A DNA stretch of 32,634 bases, taken from assembly GCF_004571065.1 (NCBI RefSeq), contig NZ_SPQN01000053.1, forward strand, positions 1-32,634. Direction: 5' to 3'. The notes below the pieces were generated by a model that was not told the origin of the DNA, did not search any database, and saw only the letters and a list, made by a program, of their open reading frames with translations. The stretch is from Geodermatophilus sp. DF01-2 (GTDB lineage: Bacteria > Actinomycetota > Actinomycetes > Mycobacteriales > Geodermatophilaceae). Position numbers and translations under genes: made by a program. Numbering within the stretch: the first letter of the stretch is position 1; every line of letters starts with the position of its first letter. This document shows, piece by piece, positions 14,970 to 23,295 of the stretch.

Positions 14970-16379
14970 TCACCGTGCCTCCCGGCAGTCCACTCCGGGC
15001 TCGAGCGTCGTCGTGAAGCGCTCCGTCGTCGGGGCGGTGGTCGGTGGGGCGGTGGTCGGTGCGGCGGGGGTCGGTGCGGCGCTGCCGTTCGGGCTCGGTG
15101 CGCCGGGGGCCGCCGGCGACGGGGTGGGGGTGGCCGCCGACGGCTCGGCGTCCTCGTCGGCTGCGGGGCACAGCGGCAGCCGCTGCTCGAGCAGCATGGT
15201 GACGATCCGCTCGGCGTGGACGGCGTCGGTGGCCTCGATGCCCCGTGCGACCTTGTTCGCGCCGGCCGGCGTGAGGTCCGCGACGGGGAGGTCGGTCACG
15301 TCGGCCACCTGGTTGAGGTCCATGCCCAGCAGCGAGGTGTCCAGGCCGCGGAACACGGTCACCCGGTCGCCCGCCTCGGTCTCCTGCACGCCGACGAACC
15401 AGTTGGAGAGCACCCAGGCGTAGGCGCCGGTGCCGGCTGCGGCCAGCAGGACGACGGCGGTGAGCGCCCAGAGCACCCGGCGCCGGCGGCGCTGCGGTGG
15501 CGGGGCGACCGCCAGGCCCATCCCCACGGCGGTCAGGGGAGCAGGCGGCGGGTCGGCCAGCGCCGCCCGGCCCGCGGCCGAGCGGGGGTCGACCTCGCGC
15601 TGCCCGACGTTGTCTCCCGCGGCGCCGTCGACCACCGGCTCGACCGGGTAGGCCCCGGCCCCGCCGTCCTCGACGACATCGGCCACGATCACCGTGATGT
15701 TGTCCGGTCCGCCGCCGCGCAAGGCCAGCTCGATCAGCCGATCCGCGGTCGACTGCGGGTCGGGGTCGGTGAGCGCTTCGGCGAGCGTCTCCTCGCTGAC
15801 CACGCCGGACAGGCCGTCGGAGCAGAGCAGGTAGCGGTCGCCGGCGCGGGCCTCGCGCATCGACAGGTCGGGGTCGACGTCCTGCCCGTTGAGGGCGCGC
15901 AGCAGCAACGACCGCTGGGGGTGGTGGTTGGCCTCCTCGGGCGTGATCCGCCCGTCGTCGATCAGCGTCTGGACGAACGTGTCGTCGTGGGTGATCTGCT
16001 GCAGCACGCCGTCGCGCAGCAGGTAGGCGCGGGAGTCGCCGACGTGGCACAGCGCCAGTCGGCCGCCGGCGAAGAGGACGGCGGTGAGCGTGGTCCCCAT
16101 GCCCTCGAGCTGCGGGGACTCGCGGATGACCTCGCGGAGGTGCTCGCTGCCGTCGAAGACCGCCTCGCGCAGCGCCTGCAGCATGTCGCCGGAAGGCGCG
16201 TCGTCGTCCAGGTGCTCGAGGGCGGCGATGACCACCTTGCTGGCCACGTCCCCGGCGGCGTGGCCGCCCATGCCGTCGGCGACGGCGAGCAGGCGGGGGC
16301 CGGCGTACACCGAGTCCTGGTTGTTGCCGCGGACCAGGCCGCGGTCGGACCGGGCCGCGTAGCGCAGCGCGAGGCTCAT
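14970..16379 (-). CDS. pstP: PP2C-type Ser/Thr protein phosphatase PstP
   Basis: 469 residues. The PP2C domain (1-235) has SDRGLVRGNNQD, metal-binding Asp35-Gly36 in VADGMGGHAAG, LCHVGDSRAYL, LCSDGLSG with Asp188, and GGPDNITVIVADV with Asp226. A proline-rich linker leads to a membrane helix at about 302-324. The external part (325-469) contains TVFRGLDTSLLGMDLNQVADVTDL and a long Ala/Pro/Thr/Ser tail. It dephosphorylates PknA/PknB and their substrates, including FHA proteins, and is the only visible phosphatase of this module. It sits between rodA and fhaB in the conserved order. Confidence 0.95.
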   Translation of the reverse strand: MSLALRYAARSDRGLVRGNNQDSVYAGPRLLAVADGMGGHAAGDVASKVVIAALEHLDDDAPSGDMLQALREAVFDGSEHLREVIRESPQLEGMGTTLTAVLFAGGRLALCHVGDSRAYLLRDGVLQQITHDDTFVQTLIDDGRITPEEANHHPQRSLLLRALNGQDVDPDLSMREARAGDRYLLCSDGLSGVVSEETLAEALTDPDPQSTADRLIELALRGGGPDNITVIVADVVEDGGAGAYPVEPVVDGAAGDNVGQREVDPRSAAGRAALADPPPAPLTAVGMGLAVAPPPQRRRRRVLWALTAVVLLAAAGTGAYAWVLSNWFVGVQETEAGDRVTVFRGLDTSLLGMDLNQVADVTDLPVADLTPAGANKVARGIEATDAVHAERIVTMLLEQRLPLCPAADEDAEPSAATPTPSPAAPGAPSPNGSAAPTPAAPTTAPPTTAPTTERFTTTLEPGVDCREAR

Positions 16380-16437
16380 CGGGTGGAGCTCCCGGGGATG
16401 CGACCGCTCCGCACCGGGCAGCCGGTGATCACGGGGG

Positions 16438-16896
16438 TCATGAGCGCAGCTCCAAGGCCGTCTGACCGATGCGGATCGGCTGGCCCGGGGACACCAGCAG
16501 CGGGCCCTGGACGCGCTGCTGGTCGAGGTAGGTGCCGTTCGTGGAGCCGAGGTCCTCGACGTACCAGTTGCCGCTGCGGTTGGTCAGCCGCGCATGCCGG
16601 GAGCTGGCGAAGTCGTCGGTCAGCACCAGGGTCGAGTCGTCGGCGCGGCCGACGAGGATCGGCTGCTCGCCCAGGGTGATCTTCGTGCCGGTGAGCGGCC
16701 CGGCGGTGACGACGAGCGTCTTGGGTCCGCGGGCCTTCCTCTTGCCGGCGGCCGCCCGCGGGGGCACCGACGCCACCCGCCCGGCCCGGCCGCCGAACAG
16801 GTCGGCCCGGACCACCCGGAACGCGGCGAAGATGAACAACCACAACAGCAGGAGGAAGCCGAAGCGGAAGATCTGCAGGACGATCTCGGCCGTCAC
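16438..16896 (-). CDS. fhaB: FHA-domain protein FhaB (FipA)
   Basis: 152 residues. An N-terminal membrane helix (10-28, FRFGFLLLLWLFIFAAFRVV) and a basic linker precede an FHA domain at about 60-150: LVGRADDS with Arg84, SSRHARL at 98-104, and GSTNGTYL with Asn120. FHA domains bind phosphothreonine peptides, so this protein links the kinases to membrane-bound division or wall enzymes. In mycobacteria FhaB (FipA) binds FtsZ and FtsQ and responds to PknA phosphorylation. The GTG start at 16896 places the membrane helix at the expected position. It is the second gene of the operon, 91 bases after fhaA. Confidence 0.93.
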   Translation of the reverse strand: MTAEIVLQIFRFGFLLLLWLFIFAAFRVVRADLFGGRAGRVASVPPRAAAGKRKARGPKTLVVTAGPLTGTKITLGEQPILVGRADDSTLVLTDDFASSRHARLTNRSGNWYVEDLGSTNGTYLDQQRVQGPLLVSPGQPIRIGQTALELRS

Positions 16897-16987
16897 GGCA
16901 CCGCCTCGCCGGCGCTGGTGGCCACCGTGCCGGGACGTGCTGCCTTCCTGCGTGACCTCGCGAGCTCGGTCACCGACACGACCCGCC

Positions 16988-17794
16988 TCACGCGCCGTCC
17001 TGCCGGTAGACCAGCACCGAGTGGCCGATGCGGATGACGTCGCCGTCGGTGAGCGGCTGCCGGGTGATCCGCCGGCCGTTGACCAGGGTGCCGTTGGTCG
17101 AGCCGAGGTCCTCGGCGATCGCCGTCCCGTTGTCCAGGACGACGTCGACGTGCTTGCGGCTCACCCCGGTGTCGGGCAGCCGGATGTCGGCGTCGGTGCC
17201 GCGGCCGATGACGTTGCGCCCGGTGGTCAGCTCGTGCCGGGTGCCCGGGCCGTCCACCAGCAGGACGTGGGTGACGCCGGGCCTGCTGCCTGCGCGCCCG
17301 ACGACCGAGGAGGGCGACTGCCGGCCGGTGTCGGTGGCCATGCGGCCGTGCAGCGGGGGCAGTGACGGCACCGCGCCGCTGCGGGGGCCGGCAGGGTCGT
17401 CGGTCCGTGTGCCCGGCCGGGCCGGGTCGGCGACGTGCGAGCTGACCTCGAAGACGCCGGTCGGCAGCTCGTCGTCCCGCTCGAGGCGGACCTGGACCGC
17501 GTCGAAGACCTGGTACCCCTCGCCCTCGATGTGCTCGGTGACCATGTCGGCCAGCTGCACGGCCAGCTGCTCGGACCACTCGGCCAGGTGCTCGTGGTCG
17601 GTGGGGCCGAGCCGGACGTCGTAGATGTTGGGAGCCAGGACACGGCCCTCCCCCAGCACGGAGCGCTGCTCGTCGGCCTCGCGGGTCAGGGCCTTGGCGA
17701 TTTCCGCCGGGTGGACCTTGCCCTTGAAGATCCGGGCGAAGGCCAGTCCGACCATGCCCTCCAGCCGCCGCTCGAAGCGCTGCAGCACACCCAC
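16988..17794 (-). CDS. fhaA: FHA-domain protein FhaA with DUF3662 domain
   Basis: 268 residues. The N-terminal FhaA_N/DUF3662 domain (1-120) shows MGVLQRFERRLEGMVGLAFARIFKGKVHPAEIA, the family's signature start. A Pro/Ser-rich linker follows, then an FHA domain at 176-265 with IGRG (Arg198), VSRKHVDV (Ser212, His215) and GSTNGTLVNG (Asn234). FhaA binds phosphothreonine proteins; in mycobacteria it binds the phosphorylated pseudokinase domain of MviN/MurJ and slows peptidoglycan synthesis. I chose GTG 17794, preceded by AAGGGAG with a 5-base gap and matching the family N-terminus. It is the first gene of the operon. The linker is much shorter than in Mycobacterium FhaA. Confidence 0.93.
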   Translation of the reverse strand: MGVLQRFERRLEGMVGLAFARIFKGKVHPAEIAKALTREADEQRSVLGEGRVLAPNIYDVRLGPTDHEHLAEWSEQLAVQLADMVTEHIEGEGYQVFDAVQVRLERDDELPTGVFEVSSHVADPARPGTRTDDPAGPRSGAVPSLPPLHGRMATDTGRQSPSSVVGRAGSRPGVTHVLLVDGPGTRHELTTGRNVIGRGTDADIRLPDTGVSRKHVDVVLDNGTAIAEDLGSTNGTLVNGRRITRQPLTDGDVIRIGHSVLVYRQDGA

Positions 17795-17839
17795 AGTCGC
17801 TCCCTTGCGTTCGCGCGGACGTCCGGTCTGCCACCGATG

Positions 17840-17845
17840 ATCGTA
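17840..17845 (-). promoter_or_regulatory. -10 box candidate for the fhaA-pknB operon
   Basis: TACGAT on the minus strand lies about 45 bases before the fhaA start and matches TANNNT. A convincing -35 was not found. The 179-base gap between fhaA and the divergent tRNA-Leu gene holds both promoters and no gene. Confidence 0.35.
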
Positions 17846-17973
17846 GCCGGGTACGGCGCGGCCGACCGTGGACCGACTCACGTTCCCCGGTTGCGCGCCG
17901 GACCCGGAGGGACGACGACCGACCCCCTCCGCGGAGTTCCGCAGGCGGGGACTGCTACTGTCGTTCCTCGCCA

Positions 17974-18056
17974 GGGCAAGTGGCGGAATGGCAGACGCGC
18001 ACGGTTCAGGTCCGTGTGTCCGGAAGGACGTGGGGGTTCAACTCCCCCCTTGCCCA
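17974..18056 (+). tRNA. tRNA-Leu (anticodon CAG)
   Basis: Acceptor strands GGGCAAG (17974-17980) and CTTGCCC (18049-18055) pair fully, with discriminator A at 18056. The D-arm starts GGCGGAATGG. The anticodon stem CACGG/CCGTG encloses TTCAGGT, with anticodon CAG at 18007-18009, reading CUG, the main Leu codon in such genomes. A long variable arm (GTGTCCGGAAGGACG) is typical of type II tRNA-Leu. The T-arm GGGGG-TTCAACT-CCCCC closes it. CCA is not encoded. TACTGT at 17956-17961 is a likely -10 box. A tRNA-Leu sits at the same place beside fhaA in Mycobacterium. Confidence 0.96.
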
Positions 18057-18076
18057 CAACAACACGACAACCTCGA

Positions 18077-18105
18077 CGAGCCGGTCCCCGACAGGGGCCG
18101 GCTCG
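18077..18105 (+). terminator. Hairpin terminator after tRNA-Leu
   Basis: CGAGCCGG (18077-18084) pairs with CCGGCTCG (18098-18105). An inner CCCC/GGGG extension has a one-base bulge. It begins 20 bases after the tRNA. Confidence 0.75.
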
Positions 18106-18151
18106 CTGCGTCCCGGGGCCCGGGTGGACCGGGAGGTGTCCCGTCCGGATG

Positions 18152-18184
18152 GAACCACGTCCCGATCTCGCCGGGACGTGGTTC
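18152..18184 (-). terminator. Hairpin at the end of the DUF1707 gene
   Basis: A perfect 13-bp stem (18152-18164 with 18172-18184) and a 7-base loop overlap the stop codon of the minus-strand gene. It can also back up the tRNA terminator. Confidence 0.75.
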
Positions 18185-18635
18185 AGGGCAGCCGGCGCCG
18201 CTGCTCGTCGTCCCGACCGCGGATGAGCGTCTGGGCCAGCAGCACCGCGCCCCACGGGCCGATCACCCACATCGGCCAGAAGTGGCCGAGCTCCCGGGAG
18301 CCGATCGAGGTGGCCGTCCAGACGGTCAGCACGATGACCGCGACGACCGCCCAGTTGCGCCAGGCCGTCTGCTGGGTGGGTCCACCGCTCCAGCCGCGGT
18401 GGGGCCAGTCGCAGGTCCGTTCCGCAGGGGCCGGCGTCGTCCGGGGCTGCGGGGTCGGGCGGGGCAGGTCGGCGGTGAGCGCGTCGAGCTCCCCGTAGGT
18501 GCGGGCGGCGTAGGCGCCGGCCAGTCGGTCGTCGTACTCGGCCACGGTGAGCCGCCCGGCGCTCAGGTGCTCCCCGAGCTGGGCGGCGACGGCTGCGCGG
18601 TCGGCGTCGGCGGCGCGCAGGTGCGGCTCTGGCAT
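18183..18635 (-). CDS. DUF1707 domain membrane protein
   Basis: 150 residues. The N-terminal DUF1707 domain (residues 4-55) has LRAADADRAAVAAQLGEHLSAGRLTVAEYDDRLAGAYAARTYGELDALTADLP, the standard signature, with the paired L-AGRLT and DERL-type helices. A Pro-rich linker and two hydrophobic helices follow (NWAVVAVIVLTVWTATSIG and WPMWVIGPWGAVLLAQTLI). DUF1707 proteins are abundant in actinobacteria and are thought to be small membrane or regulatory proteins, but no function is established. ATG 18635 has AGGAGG 7 bases upstream. It faces the GNAT relic across a short divergent gap. Confidence 0.85.
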   Translation of the reverse strand: MPEPHLRAADADRAAVAAQLGEHLSAGRLTVAEYDDRLAGAYAARTYGELDALTADLPRPTPQPRTTPAPAERTCDWPHRGWSGGPTQQTAWRNWAVVAVIVLTVWTATSIGSRELGHFWPMWVIGPWGAVLLAQTLIRGRDDEQRRRLP

Positions 18636-18740
18636 CGCGGGACCTCCTGGGGACGGGGGTCCAGTCTGTGGCACGGGCCACGGCTGGAGAACTGACGGAC
18701 GTCACCGGTTCCACGTGGAACGCGTCAGTACGGTCGCCGC

Positions 18741-19269
18741 GTGCACGACGATGCGCCGCTCATCACGCGGATCGTCCCGGCGGCCTGGGACGACGCGGAC
18801 GTCCAGCGGCTCGCCGCCGCCCAGCAGGAGGAGCTGCGGGCGCGCTACGACGGCGGGCAGGAGCCCGGGACACCGCCGTCGGCCGCGGACGCCTCCGTCG
18901 TCCTGGTCGCCCGGGACCCCTCGGGTGAGGCGGTGGGGTGCGGCGCGCTGCGGCCGCTCGGGGGACGACGCTGCCGAGGTCAAGCGCATGTACGTCATCC
19001 CCTCGGCGCGGGGCCGAGGGTTGTCCAAGGCCGTGCTGGCCGGTCTGGAGGCGGCCGCCCGAGACCGGGGGTGGACGACGCTGCGGCTGGAGACCGGGCC
19101 GCGGCAGCCGGAGGCGGTCGCCCTCTACGAGGGGGCGGGCTACCGGCCGACCGCGGCGTTCGGCGCCTACGCCGGGGCGCGGGATGCCGCCGACTCGCTG
19201 TTCTACGAGCGGGTCCTGGAGCCGGGCGCTCAGGCGCCGCGCGATTCGGCCACGCGACGCATCCAGTAG
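18741..19269 (+). pseudogene. GNAT-family acetyltransferase, frameshifted
   Basis: The N-terminal part reads from GTG 18741 through VVLVARDPSGEAVGCGALRPL in one frame. The C-terminal part continues in the next frame as GDDAAEVKRMYVIPSARGRGLSKAVLAGLEAAARDRGW, then LRLETGPRQPEAVALYEGAGY, ending at TAG 19267-19269. The acetyl-CoA loop RMYV-x-ARGRGLS is intact. Five Gs at 18960-18964 sit exactly at the break. Removing one G gives a continuous protein of about 175 residues. This could be a true frameshift, a homopolymer sequencing error or phase variation; codon use stays normal on both sides, which favours a recent event or an error. The 3' end overlaps the convergent proline dehydrogenase by 40 bases. 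Confidence 0.75.
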
Positions 19270-20105
19270 CGGAACCAGTCCGGCCCGTACGGCACGTACA
19301 CGCGGGTGGGGGTGCCCCGCCGAGCCAGCTCGTCGAGCACGTCGGGACGCACGCCGAGCAGGTGCTCGATCGGCACGGGTTCCTGCAGGAGCAGGAGGGC
19401 CTCCTGCAGACGGCGGTCGTGGGTGGCCGCCGACCAGGAGGTGCCCTGCCGGACCAGCCGTGCCGCCAGCTCGAGGTAGGCCACGTCGGTGGGCTCCCCG
19501 TGGGGGTGCGCGCCCGTCGGCTCGAGGTAGGCGCCCTTGACCAGGCGGATGTGCACGCCGCTGCCGGCGAGGGCGTCGACGTCACCGGGTGACCGCCGGA
19601 GGTTGGCCTGGACCGTCGCGCCCAGGCGGTCGGCGAGCCCGCGGCCGGCGACCGCCAGGATGCATGTCAGGACGGCGTCGGTGCGGGCGGCGTCCTCGGC
19701 GCCCACCTGCACCCTGCGTCCGGGTGGGAGCTCCGACGCGAGGGCGGCCAGCCGGTCCGCAGTGCCGGCCGGGTCCACGTCGAGAGCCAGGTGGGTGAGG
19801 TCCACCGAGAGCCACACGTCCGCCGGCGGAAGCGGGAGTGCTGCGACGAGCCGGCGGTAGTCGTCGACGACCCGGTCGGCGAGCGCGGGCTCGCGTACCA
19901 GCTCGCCGAACAGGTCCACGCTGACGGCGTGTCCGCGGTGGAGCACCTCGGCGGTGGTGGCGAGCGCCTCGTCCCGGGTGCGCCCGGCGACGTACCGGCG
20001 GGCAGCCTGCCACGTCCGCGTCTCTCCGCCGGGGAGCGCGCGGACGGCCCGTTCGAAGCGCTCGCTCGTGGCCAGCCGGAAGAGCACCGCGCGGTCGATC
20101 CCCAT
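19230..20105 (-). CDS. Proline dehydrogenase (FAD-dependent)
   Basis: 291 residues, the size of monofunctional PutA-like or PruB enzymes. It oxidises proline to pyrroline-5-carboxylate and passes electrons to the respiratory chain. The beta/alpha-barrel motifs are visible: VSVDLFGE, LSVDLTHLALDVDP, TVQANLRRS, HIRLVKGAYLEP (185-196) and the C-terminal YVPYGPDWFRYWMRRVAE (270-287), where the Tyr and two Arg bind proline. ATG 20105 fits the family start. No pyrroline-5-carboxylate dehydrogenase gene is adjacent. It is convergent with, and slightly overlaps, the broken acetyltransferase gene. Confidence 0.9.
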   Translation of the reverse strand: MGIDRAVLFRLATSERFERAVRALPGGETRTWQAARRYVAGRTRDEALATTAEVLHRGHAVSVDLFGELVREPALADRVVDDYRRLVAALPLPPADVWLSVDLTHLALDVDPAGTADRLAALASELPPGRRVQVGAEDAARTDAVLTCILAVAGRGLADRLGATVQANLRRSPGDVDALAGSGVHIRLVKGAYLEPTGAHPHGEPTDVAYLELAARLVRQGTSWSAATHDRRLQEALLLLQEPVPIEHLLGVRPDVLDELARRGTPTRVYVPYGPDWFRYWMRRVAESRGA

Positions 20106-20214
20106 GCGGGCACCCTGCCACGCGTGCCCCGATGTCCCGGCCGTCGGAGGCTACCCCCCCGGGTCCTCCCCTCGCCGGCGTGAACCCGATCCGCTGCTCC
20201 GGACATGAGGGAGT

Positions 20215-20889
20215 GTGACGACCTCACCCCTCGCTGCTGGATCATCACGGTCCGTGGCCACATCCCCGGTGCGGACGGCCGCCGGACCTCCACCGGAGCC
20301 GCCGTCTCTGCGTGCGCTGCCGTCGGCCCGGCCGACGGACGCCGCGCTGGTCGCTCGGTCCCTCGACGAACCGGAGGTCTTCGCCGACCTGTTCGACCGG
20401 CACGCGGGCGAGGTGTACCGCTATCTGGGCCGCCGGGTCGGAGAGCTGGCCGACGACCTGCTCAGCGAGACCTTCCTCATCGCCTTCCGGCGGCGGGCCG
20501 ACTACCGGCCCGAGCGCCTGGACGTGCGGCCCTGGCTGATCGGCATCGCCACGAACCTCGTGCACGGGCACGCGCGGACCGAGCGGCGGCGGTACCGGGC
20601 GCTCGCCCGCGTCGCCGCCGAGCCGCCGATACGGGACGACGACCCCGGCGAGTCGGCCGACCGGTGGACCGCGCAGGCGCTGCGCGGGCCGCTCGCCGCC
20701 GCCCTGGGGTCGCTTCACGTTCGCGACCGCGACGTCCTGCTGCTCTTCGCCTGGAGCCAGCTCGGCTACGAGGAGATCGCCGCCGCGCTCGACATCCCCA
20801 CCGGAACCGTCCGCTCCCGTCTGAACCGGGCCCGCCGCCAGATGCGTGCGGCTCTCGGTCCCGCCTCTCCCCTCGAGGACCCCCGATGA
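20215..20889 (+). CDS. ECF-type RNA polymerase sigma factor
   Basis: 224 residues. Sigma region 2 at about 52-122 (EVFADLFDRHAGEVYRYLGRRVGELADDLLSETFLIAFRRR, then PWLIGIATNL) and region 4 at about 155-214 (LRGPLAAALGSLHVRDRDVLLLFAWSQLGYEEIAAALDIPTGTVRSRLNRARRQM) are both complete, and no region 3 lies between them. The first ~40 residues are polar and disordered, so the true start could be a later GTG; GAGGGAG immediately precedes GTG 20215. It is translationally coupled (ATGA) to a membrane protein that is probably its regulator. No obvious target promoters are recognisable here. Confidence 0.88.
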   Translation: MTTSPLAAGSSRSVATSPVRTAAGPPPEPPSLRALPSARPTDAALVARSLDEPEVFADLFDRHAGEVYRYLGRRVGELADDLLSETFLIAFRRRADYRPERLDVRPWLIGIATNLVHGHARTERRRYRALARVAAEPPIRDDDPGESADRWTAQALRGPLAAALGSLHVRDRDVLLLFAWSQLGYEEIAAALDIPTGTVRSRLNRARRQMRAALGPASPLEDPR

Positions 20890-21932
20890 ACGAGATCACC
20901 CTGCTCCGCGAGGCCGGTCCCGACGGGCCGGCGCTGACCACCGCGACCCGCCAGGCCGCCCGCGCCGCGCTGATGGCCGAGATCGAGGGGCGGCCGACGG
21001 TCCGCCGTCGCCGCCGCCCCAGCCGGCGGGTCGCGCTGCGCGTCGGTGCGGGCCTGGTCGCGGTTGCCGCGGCCTGGGCCGGCGCGGTGGCCGTCACGTC
21101 GCCGGACCCTGCGACGCCACCGAGCAGCGTCACGCTGGTCGGCTTCGACATGCCGACGTTCCCGCTCTCGCTCGACCCGCAGCCGCCGGGGCTGCGGCCG
21201 GCGTTCGACGGCAGCGGGGACGGCGCCACCATCGCGGACTACCACGACGCGGAGTACCGCGAGGGCTTCACCGTCTACGTCACCGAGGACGAGCCGGAGC
21301 GCGCCGAGCCGGCCGAGGGCGAGCGGGTGGGGGACGTCCGCGAGCGCGAGGTGGCCGGCCGGGACGCCGAGCTGGTCCGCGGCTCGCGACCGTGGTGCAC
21401 CGGGCCCGACACGGACCTGGACTGCACGCCCCGCGGCTACACCGAGCTGATCTGGGAGCGGCGGGAGGGACAGTGGGTCCGCATCGAGGGCCACGGCTCC
21501 TACGACGACCCGGCGCAGGTGACGGCGGTCGCCGAGAGCCTGATCGACCGTCCGCAGCCGGCCACGCTCGCGGTCGGGCTGGCCCCGGCGGGATGGTCGG
21601 TCCAGGGGTTCAAGATGGGCCGCGTTCTCACCCTGGCGAACGACGCGTACGAGCAGCAGACGCTCACCGTGCACATCCCGCGGCCGGACGAGGTGATCCC
21701 CGCCGGCGAGGTCCGGGAGTCGGTGCCGGGGCCGGTCGGTCCCCAGCTCGACGTGGCGGTGAACGGCCGGCCGGCGCAGCTGGTGTTGTGCGAGTCCGGC
21801 TACCTGGACCAGCGAACCTGGTACCTGCAGGCGCAGTTCCCCGACGGGACGACGTTCGTCCTGCAGGCACCGGACACGTTCACGCAGGAGCAGGTGCTCG
21901 CCGTCGCGGCGCAGGTGACGCATACCCCTTGA
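20886..21932 (+). CDS. Membrane-anchored partner of the ECF sigma factor (putative anti-sigma)
   Basis: 348 residues: a cytoplasmic N-terminus of about 48 residues (helical, RQAARAALMAEIEG), an Arg-rich stretch, one membrane helix at 49-70, and a large external domain. The layout and the N-terminal helix followed by an RRRR-x-membrane segment resemble the CU044_5270-type proteins encoded with actinobacterial ECF factors. No zinc-binding HxxxCxxC anti-sigma motif is present. The external part has four Cys (WCTGPDTDLDC, LCESGY and one more region without a pair), possibly disulfides. The start codon overlaps the sigma stop as ATGA. Anti-sigma function is inferred from coupling and topology only. 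Confidence 0.7.
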   Translation: MNEITLLREAGPDGPALTTATRQAARAALMAEIEGRPTVRRRRRPSRRVALRVGAGLVAVAAAWAGAVAVTSPDPATPPSSVTLVGFDMPTFPLSLDPQPPGLRPAFDGSGDGATIADYHDAEYREGFTVYVTEDEPERAEPAEGERVGDVREREVAGRDAELVRGSRPWCTGPDTDLDCTPRGYTELIWERREGQWVRIEGHGSYDDPAQVTAVAESLIDRPQPATLAVGLAPAGWSVQGFKMGRVLTLANDAYEQQTLTVHIPRPDEVIPAGEVRESVPGPVGPQLDVAVNGRPAQLVLCESGYLDQRTWYLQAQFPDGTTFVLQAPDTFTQEQVLAVAAQVTHTP

Positions 21933-21943
21933 GACGACGAGCA

Positions 21944-21991
21944 GCCGGCAGCCGACCGGCGCCCGTGGTGGGGCGTCGGTCGACTGCCGGC
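21944..21991. terminator. Bidirectional hairpin terminator
   Basis: A 20-bp stem (21944-21963 with 21972-21991) has two mismatched pairs and an 8-base loop. It separates the sigma-partner gene from the convergent HNH gene. Confidence 0.75.
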
Positions 21992-22015
21992 AGGCGCGGC
22001 GCGGCGGACGTCGGA

Positions 22016-23281
22016 TCAGGCTGCAGTGACGAGCGGTGGTCCGGTGCGGCGTGGTCCGGTGAGGATCTCGGTGCCGTCGGGTCGCCAGATGCGCCATCGC
22101 CCGTCGGGTTGGCGTTCGACCCGGAACCCGTGGTGGACCTTGGTGTGGTGCCTCTCGCAGAGCAGAGCGGCGTTGGCCAGATCGGTGGCGCCGCCGTCGA
22201 TCCAGGCCGGCAGGTGGTGCATGTCGCACCACCAGGTCGGCGCACGACAGCCGGCGAATACGCAGCCGCCGTCGCGGACCTCCGCCGCACGCCGGATGTG
22301 GGGCGGGAAGAGCCGTATCGTGCCGCCGACGTCCAGCGGCACCCCGTCCGGGCCCATCACCACCCGGGTGACCTGCCCGTCGCAGGCCATCCACCGGGCC
22401 CGGGCGGCGGAGATGGTCGCCCCGAAGCCCATCTCCGCCGCACCGGAGCCGGCGGACGGGTCGGCCAGGTCCTCGGAGTCGATCGTGACGATCACGTGCG
22501 GCTTGTGCCCGCGCAGGACCGGCAGGTTGCCGGCGGCGAGCTGGTTGTCGCACAGCTGCACCAGCGCGTCGGCCTGCTGCTGGGCTCGGGTGCGCTCGTC
22601 GCCGGCGGCCCGGCCGGCCTGCACGATCGACTCCAGCGCGGCCTGCAGCTTCTGCCCACCGACCGCGTCGAGGTCGAACCGGCCGGAGATCGACCCGTCC
22701 GGGTGCCGGGCGATCACCAGCCGCCGGCCCTCGGTGGGATCGGGCTGCGGGCCGTCGGCGTCGAGCCGGTCGAGGTAGTGGTGCACCGCCTTGGCGACAT
22801 CGGCGTGCGGCCGCTCACGAGCGACGTCGGTGAGCACCGCATCCACCGCGGCCAGGTCGACGTCCTGCTCGGCGGCCCGGGAGAGCTGCTCGGGCTCGGC
22901 CACGCGCCCCACGATCGCGGCCTGTTCACCCGTGACGTGGCCGGCCGCGAACGCCGCAGCGAGAGTCGGCAGGTGTTCCAGCGCGCGCCCGGCGCGCACC
23001 ACCCGCGCCGCCTCGGCCGCCGCCAGGTGGGCGTGCCCGCGCAGCCACGACCCCATCGTCTTGAGCCCGTCGACCTCCGCCGCCCCGGACACCTCGCACT
23101 CCCGTACCGTGCGCGTCACCTCCGCGGCCAACCGGTTCTGCGCGGCCAGCAGCGGCCGCAGCCGGTCGAGCAGCACCGGCCCGAACAGGGCCGGCCCGAA
23201 CAGCGGCGCCAGATCCTCGCCGGCGAGGCCGTCGAGCGCGGCCATCAACTCGTCCACGACACCCCCCACCGGCTCGAACAC
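22016..23281 (-). CDS. DUF222 / HNH endonuclease domain protein (13E12-like)
   Basis: 421 residues. The DUF222 helical region spans about 40-300. The C-terminal HNH nuclease motif is complete: CVFAGC (340-345), WCDMHHLPAW with His355-His356, the Asn of DLANAALLC (370) and CERHHTKVHH (375-384), with the Cys pairs able to bind a structural zinc. Such proteins are highly multicopy in actinobacteria (the 13E12 repeat family of Mycobacterium) and are suspected to be selfish or mobile, but their role is not established. It starts at GTG 23281 and has its own promoter-like box. The stop is followed by a long hairpin. Confidence 0.85.
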   Translation of the reverse strand: MFEPVGGVVDELMAALDGLAGEDLAPLFGPALFGPVLLDRLRPLLAAQNRLAAEVTRTVRECEVSGAAEVDGLKTMGSWLRGHAHLAAAEAARVVRAGRALEHLPTLAAAFAAGHVTGEQAAIVGRVAEPEQLSRAAEQDVDLAAVDAVLTDVARERPHADVAKAVHHYLDRLDADGPQPDPTEGRRLVIARHPDGSISGRFDLDAVGGQKLQAALESIVQAGRAAGDERTRAQQQADALVQLCDNQLAAGNLPVLRGHKPHVIVTIDSEDLADPSAGSGAAEMGFGATISAARARWMACDGQVTRVVMGPDGVPLDVGGTIRLFPPHIRRAAEVRDGGCVFAGCRAPTWWCDMHHLPAWIDGGATDLANAALLCERHHTKVHHGFRVERQPDGRWRIWRPDGTEILTGPRRTGPPLVTAA

Positions 23282-23289
23282 GTGTACGG

Positions 23290-23295
23290 AACCTA
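23290..23295 (-). promoter_or_regulatory. -10 box candidate for a leaderless HNH transcript
   Basis: TAGGTT on the minus strand lies 8 bases before GTG 23281 and matches TANNNT. No Shine-Dalgarno sequence fits between them. The rest of the 178-base gap to the epimerase gene holds nothing else that I recognise. Confidence 0.35.

Noticed and set aside
14520-16679. Very long plus-strand open frame opposite rodA and pstP
   Set aside because: It crosses two real minus-strand genes with complete catalytic motifs; low-complexity composition marks it as a shadow.
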